The notes beneath the pieces were generated by a model. That model worked only from the letters and a program-made list of their open reading frames with translations. It did not search any database and had not been told where the DNA came from. Source: Dactylorhiza incarnata (taxonomy: Eukaryota > Streptophyta > Magnoliopsida > Asparagales > Orchidaceae). From it: a stretch of DNA of 64,000 bases. Made by a program: the position numbers and the translations under genes. The stretch spans positions 2,356,001 to 2,420,000 of the forward strand of contig JAWHQI010000329.1 of NCBI GenBank assembly GCA_033032865.1, in the 5' to 3' direction. Shown here piece after piece: positions 19,893 through 32,700 of this stretch (position 1 is its first letter; every line of letters begins with the position of its first letter).

Positions 19893-20744
19893 TCACGCAA
19901 AGATATCCGCATTCCTCTGGATGCAGGACATGATCTTCTCCTTGTCTTCCTCTTCCAGCTCCCTGCTGATCTTCACCTTTCCCAGCCTCCCGCCTTCAGC
20001 TTGGATCTCTTTCTCCTCCACTTCTTCGGCTGCCTCCAGCCTTGCCGTCTCCTCTGCTTCTTCGGTCGCTTCCTGCCTCGCCATCTCCTCCATCACCAGG
20101 TCCACCGCCTCTGCCTTCTCCTTCCAATTGATCATGTTGACAGCGTTAAGATAACACTGCCTCGCCACCTTGGGATCGCTTCGGATCCGGATCTGCACAC
20201 CTCCTTGGTTATACTTAAGACACTGGTGGTAGGAGGAGGGCACACACTTGTAGGCGCTGATGAGCGGCCTGCCGAAGATGGCATTGTAACTGCTGGGGGC
20301 GTCCACGATGACGAACCTGCAGCACTTGGTGGTTCCTCCCAGCGTCACCACCAACTCCACGCCTCCCTCTACTTCCTTTCTTTCTCCCGCAAATCCAAAG
20401 AGCGGCCCTTCCGTCGAGGTAACCCTCTTCTCCTCCACCTTCATGGCATCAAACGCCTTCTTGAACACGACATTGACGGAGCTTCCGTTATCCACCAGGA
20501 TGCGAGAGACCGTATAGTTCTCCACCGCGGCCTTGATCACCACCGCATCGTAGAAAGGGTTTTCGTTCCCCAACATGTCTTCCTCCGAGAAAGTGATCTC
20601 TCCTGACGGTGGCGGAACCTGGGAGGTAGAGGCCACGCTCTTCCGATACACGGCGTTGAGGCTCCCCTTCCGGGTCGCCTCCAACCCTGCTCCTCCGTGG
20701 ATGACCCCTATCCCCCATGGGCTCCCAGATCCCCCTATCCTCAC
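19893..20744 (-). CDS. Element D protease region (open segment)
   Basis: Minus-strand frame between gag and RT. The aspartic protease site is ILVDNGSSVNVVF, the form DxGSS usual in Tat elements, and the second conserved block is NAIFGRPLISAYKCVPSSYH. The segment before it (ITFSEEDMLGNENPFYDAVVI) is also typical of the clade. It ends with an acidic linker rich in Glu/Ala (MARQEATEEAEETARLEAAEEVEEKE) leading to RT. The protease would cut the gag-pol polyprotein in the particle. Confidence 0.82.
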   Translation of the reverse strand: MRIGGSGSPWGIGVIHGGAGLEATRKGSLNAVYRKSVASTSQVPPPSGEITFSEEDMLGNENPFYDAVVIKAAVENYTVSRILVDNGSSVNVVFKKAFDAMKVEEKRVTSTEGPLFGFAGERKEVEGGVELVVTLGGTTKCCRFVIVDAPSSYNAIFGRPLISAYKCVPSSYHQCLKYNQGGVQIRIRSDPKVARQCYLNAVNMINWKEKAEAVDLVMEEMARQEATEEAEETARLEAAEEVEEKEIQAEGGRLGKVKISRELEEEDKEKIMSCIQRNADIFA

Positions 20745-20779
20745 ACCTCCTTGGGGCGGGGGCTCCTCCCCCTTCGATC

Positions 20780-22159
20780 CTCAACATGTCTCCTTCTCGC
20801 CTCTCATGCCCTTCCTGGGCTCCTCCAGCTCCCCTCCTTAACTCCAAGAACTCAGGGCACGTGGCCGTCGCGTGGCCCTCCAACTGATGGAAGCCACAGT
20901 AGGGCATCGCCCGACGCTCTTCTCCACCTCGAGGCTGTCGCGGCCTTCCTCCTCTTCCTCGTCATCGTCCTCTCCTGATCACATTAGCTTCTTTGGGCGG
21001 TGTTTGGTTTTGCCTCCACTGACCTTGCCTCCGCTCGGGGGAGCGACAACGGTCTCGTCGCTCCGGGGAATACCTCCCTCTCGGTCTCCCTTGGTAGCAT
21101 CCTCCAGCAGGTCTCCAGGCCGGCCGGCGAGGCGGGGCCTGGAACCTCCTCTCCTGATCTCGCTGATCCCTGTTCTCCCGGGACCCTCCCTCTTCTCGCC
21201 TTCTCGGCTCACTCCTCCTCTTGGACTCGCGTCGGCCGCTTCCATCTCCTTCCTTCTCTCCCCCCTCCAACCTTGCTAACTTGGCCACGAACTCCAGGCT
21301 GGTTGCCTCCCCTTCGATCTGCCTTCCGGCCTGATCGACTAACTCCTCGAACGATAGGGGGGATTGCGAGTGATCTCCATCTTAAAAAACCCTGGCTGCA
21401 ACCCCAGCTTGAAGGCCAAGATCAGGGTGTGTCCAGGGACCTCTTGAACCAGGAGGATCTCCTCCTGAAAGCGATCCAGATACGACCCGAGCATCTCCTG
21501 GGGCCTTTGCTTGACAAGGAAAAGATCTTCTGAACCCTTCCTCCTCTTCTTGGAAGTAGAGAAGCGGAGCAAATAACTTCTGCGCAGGTCATCGAACCCG
21601 TAGACGCTTCCTGCGGGTAACTGGTGGAACCAATCTCTGGCTTTTTCCTGGAAGGTTATGGCGAACAACCGACATTTGAAGGGGTCCGTCATCGGCTTGA
21701 TGGAGACCATATCTTCAAACCACTGCAGATGCTTGACGGGATCTTCTTTTCCGGAGTAGAAATTCATGGCGGGTTCTACGAACCCTGCAGGAATGGGGGC
21801 GGACAACACCAACTCGCAGAACGGACTGCGCGGGGCGAGCTGGCGAAGGGGGCGGACTTGGTCGTGCTCGCCCTCTGACTGGCGAGTCTCCGTTGGGCTG
21901 GCGAAGAGCACTCGCGCGCGGAGCGGCTGGTCTTCCTCCCCTAGGAGCACTTCCTTGCCGAGGCGCTGACTTGGACCCGCCTCCGCGGGCGAGGCGACTA
22001 CGACCGAGGGGGATACTTCTACCTCGGCGCGAGGTGTGATTAACCTCCGGATGGTATCCTCCATCGCCTTCATCCCCTGCTCGAAGACACTCTGGTCACG
22101 AACTCGCCCGAAGGCGGCGAGTTCCCCTGGTCGGTTCCCAGCTCGTCGCGTTCAGTCAT
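20780..22159 (-). pseudogene. Element D gag, frameshifted
   Basis: The probable start is the ATG at 22159 (MTERDELGTDQG). An indel near 22095 moves the frame to the 22073-21339 segment, which carries the gypsy capsid domain (FVEPAMNFYSGKEDPVKHLQ, ITFQEKARDWFHQLPAGSVY, GSYLDRFQEEILLVQEVPG). A further shift near 21345 leads to an arginine-rich, nucleic-acid-binding stretch (20962-21288), then a variant zinc knuckle CGFHQLEGHATATC, CX2HX4HX4C, at about 20850-20900. That variant knuckle is usual in Tat elements. Confidence 0.8.
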
Positions 22160-22199
22160 GGGATCGTCAGATGAGATTTTCTTCTCTTGCTACAGTCCA

Positions 22200-22213
22200 C
22201 GCTCACCGCACCA
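22200..22213 (-). other. Primer binding site of element D
   Basis: Minus strand TGGTGCGGTGAGCG, four bases inside the 5' LTR. It starts TGG, as required to pair with a tRNA CCA end. I cannot assign the tRNA from memory with confidence. Confidence 0.55.
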
Positions 22214-22217
22214 AAAA

Positions 22218-22998
22218 TGTTGGAACCCGGATACCGGTCCAACTTGTTCGAGACTTGGGGAGTAGCTTGAGTTACTTCTCTCTTCGTCGGATCCCTAGAA
22301 CTAAGTGTTCCGAGCTAAGAACTGACCCTCACCAGTTGGTAGGTAGCTCCCTAAGAATGACCCACTGGCTGCAGCGAGGAGGTCCCGCCACTAACCCGGA
22401 AATCTAACTGGATTTCCCATCCCAAAAACCAGGAGCTGAGCCTGTCTCAGACAGCACAAGGAAGAAAACACAGGCTCTCTCAAGGGGGGTGGATATGTGC
22501 CGATCTGAGACATAATGGGTCCTATTTATAGGCAAACTCTTATAAGGGTAAAATGGTCTGGATGGCCTGCGGATAGCGTAGTTCCGCTTTGCGTTTCTGC
22601 TAAACGCACCCCAAGTTGGTCTGCTGATAGCCGGGCTCCGCTGTTCTGAGGAGCTATGGGCAGACCACTAAGGGAATCCGGGGGACTTTACCTCAAAAGA
22701 TCTTCCTGGGCGAACTCTCCCGACCTGGTCTCGCCTGAAAACGGGTCCACTCGCCTGGAGGTGTCGGCCTACTCGCCGGGCGCCCTCGGATCTACTCGCC
22801 AAGGGGTGCCAGCCTACTCGCCGGACACCCATGGCTCTACTCGCCAAAGGGGTGCCAGCCTACTCGCCGGACACCCTTGGCTCTACTCGCCAGGGGATGC
22901 CAACCTACTCGTCGGGCACCCTTGGCTCTACTCGCCAGGGGATGCCAGCCTACTCGCCGGGCACCCTTGGCTCTTGTCTGCCGAATAGGGGTTGTACA
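22218..22998 (-). repeat. 5' LTR of element D (781 bp)
   Basis: Same length as the left LTR, 16 differences counted. In element orientation the U3 side is at the right. A TATA-like CCTATAAATAGG (minus strand) lies near 22525. The end TTGTACA is followed by the target duplication CTCGT. Confidence 0.93.
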
Positions 22999-24793
22999 CT
23001 CGTCGGACGTACCATCCCTCCTACTGAGAGCATCTGCCACCGTGTTTGCCTTCCCGGGGTGATAGTGCATAGTATATTGGTAGTCGCACAGAAACTCTAC
23101 CCATCTTCTTTGCCGGATATTTAGATCCTTCTGAGTGTCTACGTACTTTAAGTTCTTGTGATCTGAGAAGATGTCGCAATGAACTCTATACAAGTAGTGT
23201 CTCCAAATTTTCAGCGCAAAGACTACGGCTCCCATTTCTAAGTCATGTACTGGATAGTTATGTTCATGCTTCTTTAGTTGTCGTGAAGCGTACGCAATCA
23301 CATGCCCGTTCTGCATCAGAACCGCGCCCATTCCTTGGTAGGAAGCATCTGTATATACTTGAAATCCTTCCTTCCCAGATGGAAGGGCAAGGATTGGGGC
23401 GGAGATAAGTCTGCTCTTCAGTTCTTGGAAGGCTGCTTCATATTTTGGAGTCCACACGAATGGTGCATCCTTCTTGGTTAGAGACGTGAGAGGAAGGGCA
23501 ATACGGGAGAACCCTTCCACGAACTTCCGGTAATAACCGGCAAGTCCTAAAAAGCTCCTCACATTCGACGTTGTTTTTAATTGTGGCCAGTCACGCACTG
23601 CCTGGATCTTTGCCGGATCTACTGCCAATCCGGTTCCGCTGATGATATGCCCCAAGAAGGCTACTTCCTGAAGCCAGAACTGGCACTTACTAAATTTGGC
23701 GTATAACTTGTGTTCTCTCAGCCTTCCCAATACAAGCGTCAGATGCTGAGCGTGTTCCTCCTTCGTCCTGGAGTAGATCAATATATCGTCTATGAATACG
23801 ATGACGAAGACATACAGGTAGGCTTCGAACATGCGGCTCATTAGACTCATGAATGCAGAGGGGGCATTCGTGAGTCCAAAGGGCATGACCGTGAATTCGT
23901 AGAGGCCATACCAACTGCTAAAGGCCGTCTTCGGGATGTCTTCTTCTTGGATCCGTAATTGATAGTACCCTGATCTCAGATCTAATTTTGAGAACCAGTG
24001 CGCCCCTTCTAGCTGATCGAACAACTCATCAATCCGGAGTAGAGGATAGGTGTTACGCACTGCTAGCCTATTGAGTTCCCGGTAGTCGATACACAATCGA
24101 AGGGTCCCGTCCTTCTTCTTTACAAAGAGTACCGGAGCTCCCCACGGGGACGAGCTCGGCCTGACGAACCCTGAGTCGACTAACTCTTGTAGTTGGGTGC
24201 AGAACTCCGCCAATTCCCTTGGGGCCATTCGGTAGGGTGCTCTGGATACTGGCCTAGCTCCTGGCACCAGTTGAATTTGAAAATTCTTTTCCCTGTGCGG
24301 CGGTAATCCAGGTAGCTTTTCTGGAAAAACGTCAGGAAAATTTTGGACTACGGGGATATTGGTCAGGATATTCTCGCCTTCTTCCATCTCAAAACAGATC
24401 ATGAAAACTTCATCTCCTTGTAAGTGGGACTTAACGGCCTGAGTTGACAAAATTAAACGACGGAAGACAGGTTTAATTCCTTCGATTACCACCTCGTCGC
24501 CCTCGTGTTTTAGCACGATTCTCTTTGTCTGGCAATCAATCTTGGCGTGGTTCCAGTATAGCCAGTTCATGCCCAAGATTATATCATAACCCTTCATCTT
24601 CAACAGTGTCACCGACGCTTCGAACATCTTTCCTTCGATCTCTACATTCATGTTGCACTTGGCGCACATCTCTATCTCTGACCCGTCCGCAAGTCGTACC
24701 TTCCTTTCGACGCCTTCAAAGTGTTGCACCTGGTCCAAGTTGTCTACGAATTCTGCCGAGACGAATGAGTGGGAGGCACCCATATCGAACCGG
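22999..24793 (-). pseudogene. Element A protease, RT and RNase H (N-terminal pol)
   Basis: Minus-strand frame, cut at its 3' end by element D. The protease starts [14 protein letters not shown]; the catalytic Asp-Thr-Gly reads Asp-Met-Gly, which should abolish activity. RT follows with [49 protein letters not shown] and the YxDD-equivalent [15 protein letters not shown]. RNase H has [37 protein letters not shown] and DHKNLKYV, then the tether [15 protein letters not shown]. The frame would continue directly into 10516 after removal of D. No stop occurs in this part. Confidence 0.9.
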
Positions 24794-24884
24794 GTGTATG
24801 CGGGCTATTTGCAAACTAGCACTATACCTGATTGATTTTGTGGTTTGGTTTATTATTGATGTAAACTAAGGGTTGACAAGGTAT

Positions 24885-26087
24885 TTAAGTAATCATAAGA
24901 AGTAAGACAACTAAGGTACCTGTAATCACATCTTCGGGATTTCTTGGCTCAGCAAGATCCAACACGTACATTTGTTCTGGCTGTCGGTCTCTACCTGTAA
25001 GTCCTCGTCCTCGGCCACGTCCTCGGCCTCGACCCGTGAATTGCTGCGCTGGTGGTGCTGCTATAGGCAGAGGCGGGGGGTTACCCCATCTCTGAGGGCA
25101 ATGGGCCCACACGTGTCCTGGTTGATGACACTGAAAGCACACCGGTGAAGGATATGCCTTGCCCGTCTGTCCTTGGGGCTCCTGGATTCGTAACGGCTGA
25201 GGTGCAAGCACAGTCGGGGAACCTTGCTCAGGCCAGGGATCTGGTTGAGGTCGTCCTCTGCATCTCTGATGTCTAATAAATCCTCCCTGTTGTCGGTGGT
25301 CTCTTCCTCTGTTCCCGTTTGCATCTTCTGTTGTCCTTTTTCCTCGGCCTCTCACCGTCAGCTGGTCTGCTTCCAGCCTCCTTGCTGCTTCGATGATCCA
25401 GGCCAATCCAGAATTTGCTACGTACTGCAAGGCATGCCTGAGGTCGTCCCGGAGGCCCTTGAAGAATCTCTTGGCGTATCCGGAGTCGTTCAGCTGATGG
25501 GTGGTGGCGAAGCAGGCTAGGTGTGAGAACTCCCGCTGATACAATACTGATAGGTTTCCCTGCTTCAGATGCAGGAACCGTTCCTCCAAATCGTCTCTTG
25601 CAGTTTGCGGCACGAAGTGCTCCAGCAGTGCCTCCCTGAATTCATCCCATGTGATGTCGGCATACTCCAAGCCTGCAAAGGTTGTGTCTAGGGCTGACTT
25701 CCACCATCTCTTGGCATGAGATTTAAAGGCAGAAACAGCCAAGGACACTGCTACATCCACTGGGCAACGGATCCCTGCCAGCATCTCCTGGATTGCATCT
25801 AGTCATTCCTCTGTTTGTACCACTGACTCTATCCCTGTATATGACGGTGGGGAGAGGCCTCGGAAGACGCTCAACCAATTTTCCCCTGGGTTGGGGGCCT
25901 GGACCGGGGCCTGTTGCTGAGAAAAGGCATGTTCAATAGCGGCCAAGGTCTGGCCCAGCTCCGTCTGCTGGAATTGAGTAGGAGCCGGTGGAGGGGGAAC
26001 CGCATCCTGTACGGGAGGGACTTCATTTTGTACCGGGGGGATTATGTTCTGCACATGGGGAATCGTCCCCCGTGTGGGGACGTTCAT
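24885..26087 (-). pseudogene. Element A gag, one in-frame stop
   Basis: Minus strand from the ATG at 26087 (MNVPTRGTIPHVQN). The N-terminus is rich in Pro/Val/Gln. A TGA at 25800-25802 in the same frame probably replaces a tryptophan. The gypsy capsid domain follows (AKRWWKSALDTTFAGLEYAD, FREALLEHFVPQTARDDLEE, FSHLACFATTHQL), then an Arg/Gly-rich region and the zinc knuckle CFQCHQPGHVWAHC. Gag stops at 24885, just before the protease frame, which lies about 90 bases further on; so gag and pol are probably separated by a frame change. Confidence 0.85.
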
Positions 26088-26269
26088 CGGAGGCTACATA
26101 AGAAAAAGGGGTTTGATTAGAAAGGTTGGCCTAAACATCTCATTTTGATGGACAAATTAACGTGATTTTTCTTATGGGCACACCATTGCTTCCGCTGCTA
26201 GTTTGTCCTCAAACTAACTCGAGCGGGGTTGCCCTAGGGTTGTGGACTTCCATATTTTGGATCGAAATT

Positions 26270-26285
26270 GGCTAAGCTAATACCA
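26270..26285 (-). other. Primer binding site of element A
   Basis: Minus strand TGGTATTAGCTTAGCC three bases inside the LTR end. It resembles the initiator-Met site TGGTATCAGAGC with changes. Element B has TGGTATCACTTG at the same place (36235-36246). Confidence 0.65.
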
Positions 26286-27721
26286 ATTTGTTAGACCCTC
26301 TTTTGCATTCTTACCGGGTCTTACCGCCCAGAATCGCTGTCTTGCGGTGTCACCATTTCACCAAATGATCGCCGCCACAATACGCCGATCTTGCCGGCTA
26401 ATCAACATTATCCAGGCCAACCAATAATCGCAATAAGAATGAATAAACAAGAAGTGCGAGTCCACAACTATCACATAATACAAGTAGTACATGTCCAAAA
26501 TGAGATAATCTTGCATAGTAGAGTTCAAATCAGAGTGCGAAAATATAAGTAGGGTATAAATCAGAGTGCGGAAATGAAAGTAGAGTACAACTAGGGCCTA
26601 AGCCCGATCTAACTGCCTCTTCTTCACCTCTCTCCTGCCAAATATGTAACAGTCCAAACACCCACACGGCTCGACGCCCTCAATAGCATATAACTCTGCC
26701 CTTTGTCCCGGGTAGATGTGCAGTGTAGGTATATGAGATGTATTTCTTACCGGTGCTCTCCCGATAGCAGCAGAGAGTCCGACTCCATGTCTGGTCACCG
26801 TGTCACGTTCCTCCCTCTGGGGGATGTCCTGCCCGTCCTGGTTCTCCTGTAATAATGAGGTCCACCGACCGTCAGTCTATAAGACTCATCATATTCCTCG
26901 CCGCCTCCACCCGCGACTCCTAGGCAGCGAGCGGGAGGAGGAAGCGGAGGACATCAAAGGGTAATGAATCAAGCAGGTGACAGGGGTCTAGACTAGCAGG
27001 GTATAAAAGTACTAACAATAATGACTTACAAATCTATACTAGCAAGAGTAAGTGCGACAGTAACAAATAAGAGACAGTATAAGTAAAAGAGCAGGTATAA
27101 TAAATAAGAGCAGCTATGAATATAACCTTAACTTATATGCACACACAATAGCACATAAGCTAAGGGATCTGGCATTAAGGTAAACTCATCGTATAAAGGA
27201 GCCCATACTAGTTTATACGATGAGGTCTCTGTTTAATGCATGAATGTTATGCTGTGATATGCAAAGCAATGGTGTAACTCACGCACACGACTCTGTACGT
27301 ACAGACCTTTAGTTCCCACTTTTTGGAGGTAGCTAACCTCTTGGGCACCTCCCGTCGTGGTCAAACGGTGGCAGAGGAGCGGGCGTCTCCTCACCTAGAA
27401 GGGTAAGTCACACTACCAGACCTAGGCCCTAACGTACGCTGTGATACCGGTACCCGGTACTCACGAGCTCCTACGTACTATACTGAATTGTCCAGGCAAG
27501 GTTTAGGGAAACTGTCCCGTCTTACGCGCAGTAAAACATCCGGGCCCCTAATCAAACCACTAACATTGCCGAGTCAACGAACTGCTGTCGGTGTGACGAC
27601 TAAGCCAGAACTGAAGACCCACCACATCTTATGCGCATGCAATTATGTATTATCTCGTACCACCGAGCCTTCAACTCGTAATTCTAAACCAACATTTATA
27701 AAAATCAAGCCAACTGCTCGT

Positions 27722-27925
27722 AGGACTATCTCAGTCCTTCCTTATAACCCGAGCCTGCCGCTCACAGGACTATCCCAGTCCTTCCTTATATCCCGAGTCT
27801 ACCGCTCGCAGGACTATCCCAGTCCTTCCTTATAATCTGAGTCTATCGCTCGCAGGACTATCCCAGTCCTTCCCTATATCCCGAGCCTACCGCTCGCAAG
27901 ACTATCCCAGTCCTTATTCCTTTCC
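27722..27925. repeat. 44-bp tandem repeats in LTR of element A
   Basis: Units starting AGGACTATC at 27722, 27766, 27810 and 27854, with a last partial unit at 27898. The period is exactly 44. Confidence 0.9.
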
Positions 27926-28335
27926 CACCCAAGTTTGCGAGGGAGATTATATTTCCAGTTCTCCTACTTTACTACTCTTGTCTATTATTAGTTGATCTCA
28001 GAGGCTAGGGGTGAATCCTGAACTTCCCGTGGATTACCCGGTGAAGGGCTCGCAACGGTACTAGGGAATGCGATGGTGACTGAAGCCCAAGTTCCCCTTT
28101 CCAGGATATTTACTCTTATTGGTTTCTACCCATTCTTATACACCAATTGCTCTCCAGTTGCATCCAAATCCTATGGTGGATTAACTCTTGAGTATGTGGA
28201 AATCAATTGGGGTCTAAATCAAATACTTCAGTTTCTGCTATTCGCAGACCAAGGTGAGATTGAACTAGGTTTGACTCTTAAGATGCAACCTTGGCTTTAT
28301 CATATCCTAATGAGTTCCAAGTTCTTACCATAGAT

Positions 28336-29700
28336 TCACAATGAGTAATGATCTAAAAACCTTAAATCCTAAACTTCACAATTTTCTAGGGGATATTTAA
28401 TCATAAGTTCTATTTAAAATGGATGGTGTGCAAATAGAGTTTTGCACATCAAGTATCAACTAATGATCTCCACAAATTCTAATAAATTCAATATAACATA
28501 GTAATGGTCTAAAAACCTCAAACCCTAAGTTTCATATTTTTTCAGGGAATATTTAATCATTATTTCTATTAAAAATGAATGGTGTGCATGTAGGGTTTTG
28601 TACATCAAGTATCAACAAATGACCTCCATAAATTCTGATAAATTCAATTTAACATAATAATTGTCTAAAAACCTCAAACCCTAAGTTTCATATTTTTCCA
28701 AGGAATATTTAATCATAATTTCTATTTAAAATGAATGGTGTGCAAATAGGGTTTTGTACATCAAGTATCACTAATGACCTCCATAAATTCTGATAAATTC
28801 AATATAACATAGTAATGGTCTAAAAACCTCAAAACCTAAGTTTCATATTTTTCTAGAGAATATTTAATCATAATTTCTATTTAAAATGAATGGTGTGCAA
28901 ATAAGGTTTTGTACATCAAGTATCAACTAATGGCCTCCACAAATTTTGATAAATTCAATATAATATAGTAATGGTCTAAAAACCTCAAACCGTAAGTTTC
29001 ATATTTTTCCAGAGAATATTTAATCATAATTTCTATTTAAAATGAATGGTGTGCAAATAGAGTTTTGTACATAAAGTATCAACTAAAGACCTTCATAAAT
29101 CCTGATAAATTTAATATAACATAGTAATGGTCTAAAAACCACAAACCCTAAGTTTCATATTTTTCCAGGGAATATTTAATCATAAATTCTATTTAAAATG
29201 AAGGTGTGCAAATAGAGTTTTGTACATCAAGTATCAACTAATGACCTTCATAAATCCTGATAAATTTAATATAACATAGTGATGGTCTAAACACCTCAAA
29301 CCCTAAGTTTTATATTTTTCCAGGGAATATTTAATCATAATTTCTATTTAAAATGAATGGTGTGCAAATAGGGTTTTGTACATCAAGTATCAACTAATGA
29401 CCTCCATAAATTCTGAGAAATTCAATATAACATAGTAATGGTCTAAAAACCTCAAACCATAAGTTTCATATTTTTCCAGGGAATATTTAATCATAATTTC
29501 TATTTAAAATGAATGGTGTGTAAATAGGGTTTTGTACATCAAGTATCAACTAATGACCTCCACAAATTCTGATAAATTCAATATAACATAAAAATGGTCT
29601 AAAAACCTCAAACCCTAAGTTTCATATTTTTCTAGGGAATATTTAATCATAATTTCTATTTAAAATGAATGGTGTGCGAATAGGGTTTTCACTTGATTTG
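28336..29700. repeat. 155-156 bp tandem repeats in LTR of element A
   Basis: About eight and a half units of an AT-rich monomer. Landmarks such as TGGTCTAAAAACCTCAAACC and GAATATTTAATCATAATTTC return every 155-156 bases from 28500 on. Units differ by a few per cent. The monomer length is in the range of nucleosomal satellites. Confidence 0.9.
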
Positions 29701-32700
29701 TAAGTGACTATGGTATTAAATCATCAACATGGTTTGAATTGATTACCACAGGTCCATAACATGAAAATATCACTGTAGCCAGTGACTTGGAATTTTACAA
29801 CCTATTTTACCCCATTAAATTAATTAATTACAAAAGGGGTTTTTCCCTCAATCAATTGATATCTACTGCAGAAATTCATCTAAAAATTCTGAGAAAATTT
29901 ACAGGACTAAAGGGTCACTAAGGAAATCTACTTGAATAATTTCATAATTTTCCAGTGGCATATGAGGCATGAATATCATACTTACATAAATTTGACCTAA
30001 CCAAATAAATCACTTTTAAAGAAACATATGTGATCAAAAATTCCAAAATAAACTCCTAAACATGTCTTTCCAGCCAAAGACCCTTCCCCCAGAATTTTGG
30101 ATTTACCCCTAAAGTTTTGACTCAAATTATTTCATTAATTTAATAGTGTGACAATTTAAATTTAATTAGAAACTTTAGGAAAATATATTCCAAAAATCAT
30201 GAAACCTATGTCAAAGATGTATATCCCCATGACATACAAAATCCCCAAGGTTTCGGAGGCATGCATGGAGAATTTCTCCATTAATTTCTCAAATAGGTCA
30301 TTGGGTTAAAGGGGCAACATCCACCATAACTAGAGATCTTGCATGTGAGATATCTCAACATGCATGAGCCTAAATGACATAAATTTTTGTCCATGGACTA
30401 TCCTTGATCTAATCTACCATCCACCAGAGATTTGAGTGGATTTGATCTTATATAACCCTAGATCTAGGTGTCACATGGAAAAGTAAATCTTTTCCAAAAC
30501 CTTAGGACATTTTTGTACCAAAAATCTGAAATTTCTACTGAACATGCCTCTATGTTTATCTCAACCATGCCCAAAATTTTAGGCCTTGGTGAGGTCCCAA
30601 TCAATGGGAAATTACAAAAATGTGGCTGGTTCACTTCTTGGACCAGCCCCACTAAATATGACCTACAAAGGGCTACAGGTCACCAATTGACCTGATCTCA
30701 ATTTCTAATTAAAGTAGACTCTAGAATCTGCAAGTTTTGTCTATGGGCATTTTTCCTTTTTCAGCCTCTAAGGGCCTCAAAATCGGCTTATGAAAATCGG
30801 GTGACAAGTGTGACAAAATTCATTAAATGAAATTAATGAAATGTTTGGGCTGCATATAAGAATTCACGCGCGATCCGACGGCTATCCATCATCATCCCCG
30901 CTGGATCGAGGTCTGTGATTAACCGAGCCTGGACCGTCTTACGGGCCATTTTTCGGCGAACTCCGGCCTCCTCCGGCAAAACGCCCAAGCCACCACCTTC
31001 ACCCGACCTAGGGCTATAGTTTGGCGGTGAGAACGCGGCCGGAGGTGTCCGGAGATGGCCTGCGCCACCTTTCATTTTTTCGGCAAAGAACAAAGAAAAA
31101 TCAAAATGGAGGAGGTTCCATTTGCGGTTTGTTTCAAAATTGGAAGATTGGGATGGCTAGCACGGGAGGAGGGGGGAAGGAACTTGCATGGTTGGGGGCT
31201 CGGCGGCGGGTGTTGCGGCGGAGGAAAATGCGAGCTCCATTCCCATCATCCATGGCTGTTCTAGTGCGGCTGAGGTTGAATCTTTGCGAGAGAGGGGATG
31301 GGGGGTGGCTCGACTGCTCTGAATGCTCTGAAGCTGATGGATAGGAGAATTGAGGGGGGAGTGGGTATATGGCAGTTAGCCATTATGGTGGCTCTCGGCC
31401 AACTCCTTGCCGCCACTCCCAGCCTATCAGGACCCTCTCCATACTGCCCCAAACTGAGGGCAATTACTCCCCAGCTCAGAGGAGGGCTTGGGGAATGAAG
31501 ATAGGGTGCCATTTGGCACCCATTCCCTCTTTTCCTCCTCCTTGTTGCCTTGTCTTCTTCCTCCATTTTTGACACTTGGACAAAGCCTCCTTTTCCCCAA
31601 TTTCGAATTTTCAGCATGCTTATGGTCTGGTCACCATGTGGGCTGACCACTTGAGTCATGTGATTGGGCTAAAACTACTTGATTTGAGTTTTGGGCTCAG
31701 TTGACCCAAATAGGCCAAATTGGGGATTTTTGGGTTTTGGGCTTGACTCAAGATCACACCACTTGATGTGACTGACCCACATTATTGTCTTGGACCCTAT
31801 GTACCCATTCCAAGAGGAATTGAGTCATGGTGGGGTCATATGGGGCTTAATTGCACCAAATTGCCTATAGGGGCAATTTGGGCATTTTGGTGATTTTGCC
31901 CTAATCTTCCAAAATTGATTGTGCACATTGGTTTACTTAGGTCTCATTTACTCTCCTTAGTGTCTAGGGAGGGTTGTGTTAGGTTAATTTGGCCAACTGG
32001 GGGCCAATTGAACCATAAAGGGCATAAGTTGTAATTTGGGCAAATTGGTAATTTTGCCCAATTCCCCAAAATTGGCTTATCCCAAGGGTCTAATGTGGAA
32101 CCATTAGACTCCCTAAGTGGTATAAGAGTGTTAGGGGTGATCAATTTTATCACAATGGGTCAATTGAAGGTCAATTTAGGGTTTTAGCACAAATAGATCA
32201 ATTTTGGGCTTTTTAGTAATTTGCCCAATTTCCCCAAATTGGTGGCCTTATGATGGGGATTTTGGGTCCATTAGGTCCCCTAGTTGAGGTTGTCATATGA
32301 TGATGGGCCCAATTTGATCATTTGGAGCCCAGTTGTCCTTTTTTCATGGAGATTTGACCTAGATTGGCCTAAAGTTGACTTTAGCCAATTTTGACTTAAT
32401 TGGCTGACCCCATGGGTCCCTAGTGACCTACTCACTATTCTTGGATGGTCATAGAGTCAAGGTAAGGTTAATTTAGCTTATTGAAGTCTTTTGGACACTC
32501 TCAGGCTAAGGAACCAAGATTTGCTAAATGCACCCCAATGTGCAATTCTACACTTTCTCTTAGGTTCATGGGGCCTCTTTGCCCAACATGTGTACATTAA
32601 CCCATCCTTGGGGGAATTTCCATGGTTAAGAGTGATGCATGGGGTGCTTTAGCCCCTTTGAGTTCCCCCCTGCCTTGGGGTGGCCCATGGTGGCTTAGTG

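Larger units (their letters stand above)
10517..22998 (-). mobile_element. Element D: complete Tat-clade Ty3/gypsy retrotransposon, 12.5 kb
   Basis: Two 781-bp LTRs (10517-11297, 22218-22998) flank a 10.9-kb interior. Reading the minus strand: gag (22159-20780), protease (20744-19893), RT (19880-19143), RNase H plus a second archaeal-type RNase H (19119-17845), integrase (17811-16840), a 91-bp tandem array (15549-16745), and two genes on the opposite strand (11430-12839 and 13255-15113). The double RNase H and the antisense region before the 3' LTR are hallmarks of the Tat clade (Ogre/Retand/Grande relatives). I count 16 substitutions and no gaps between the LTRs, about 98% identity. Pol has four in-frame stops and a frameshift. 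Confidence 0.9.

Noticed and set aside
22837..22998. C-terminal extension of the element A pol frame with [15 protein letters not shown] repeats
   Set aside because: Read-through into the LTR of the inserted element D, not part of the original protein.
27488..28333. Open frames of 86-115 residues
   Set aside because: They fall in the LTR of element A, partly in the 44-bp array; no recognisable protein features.
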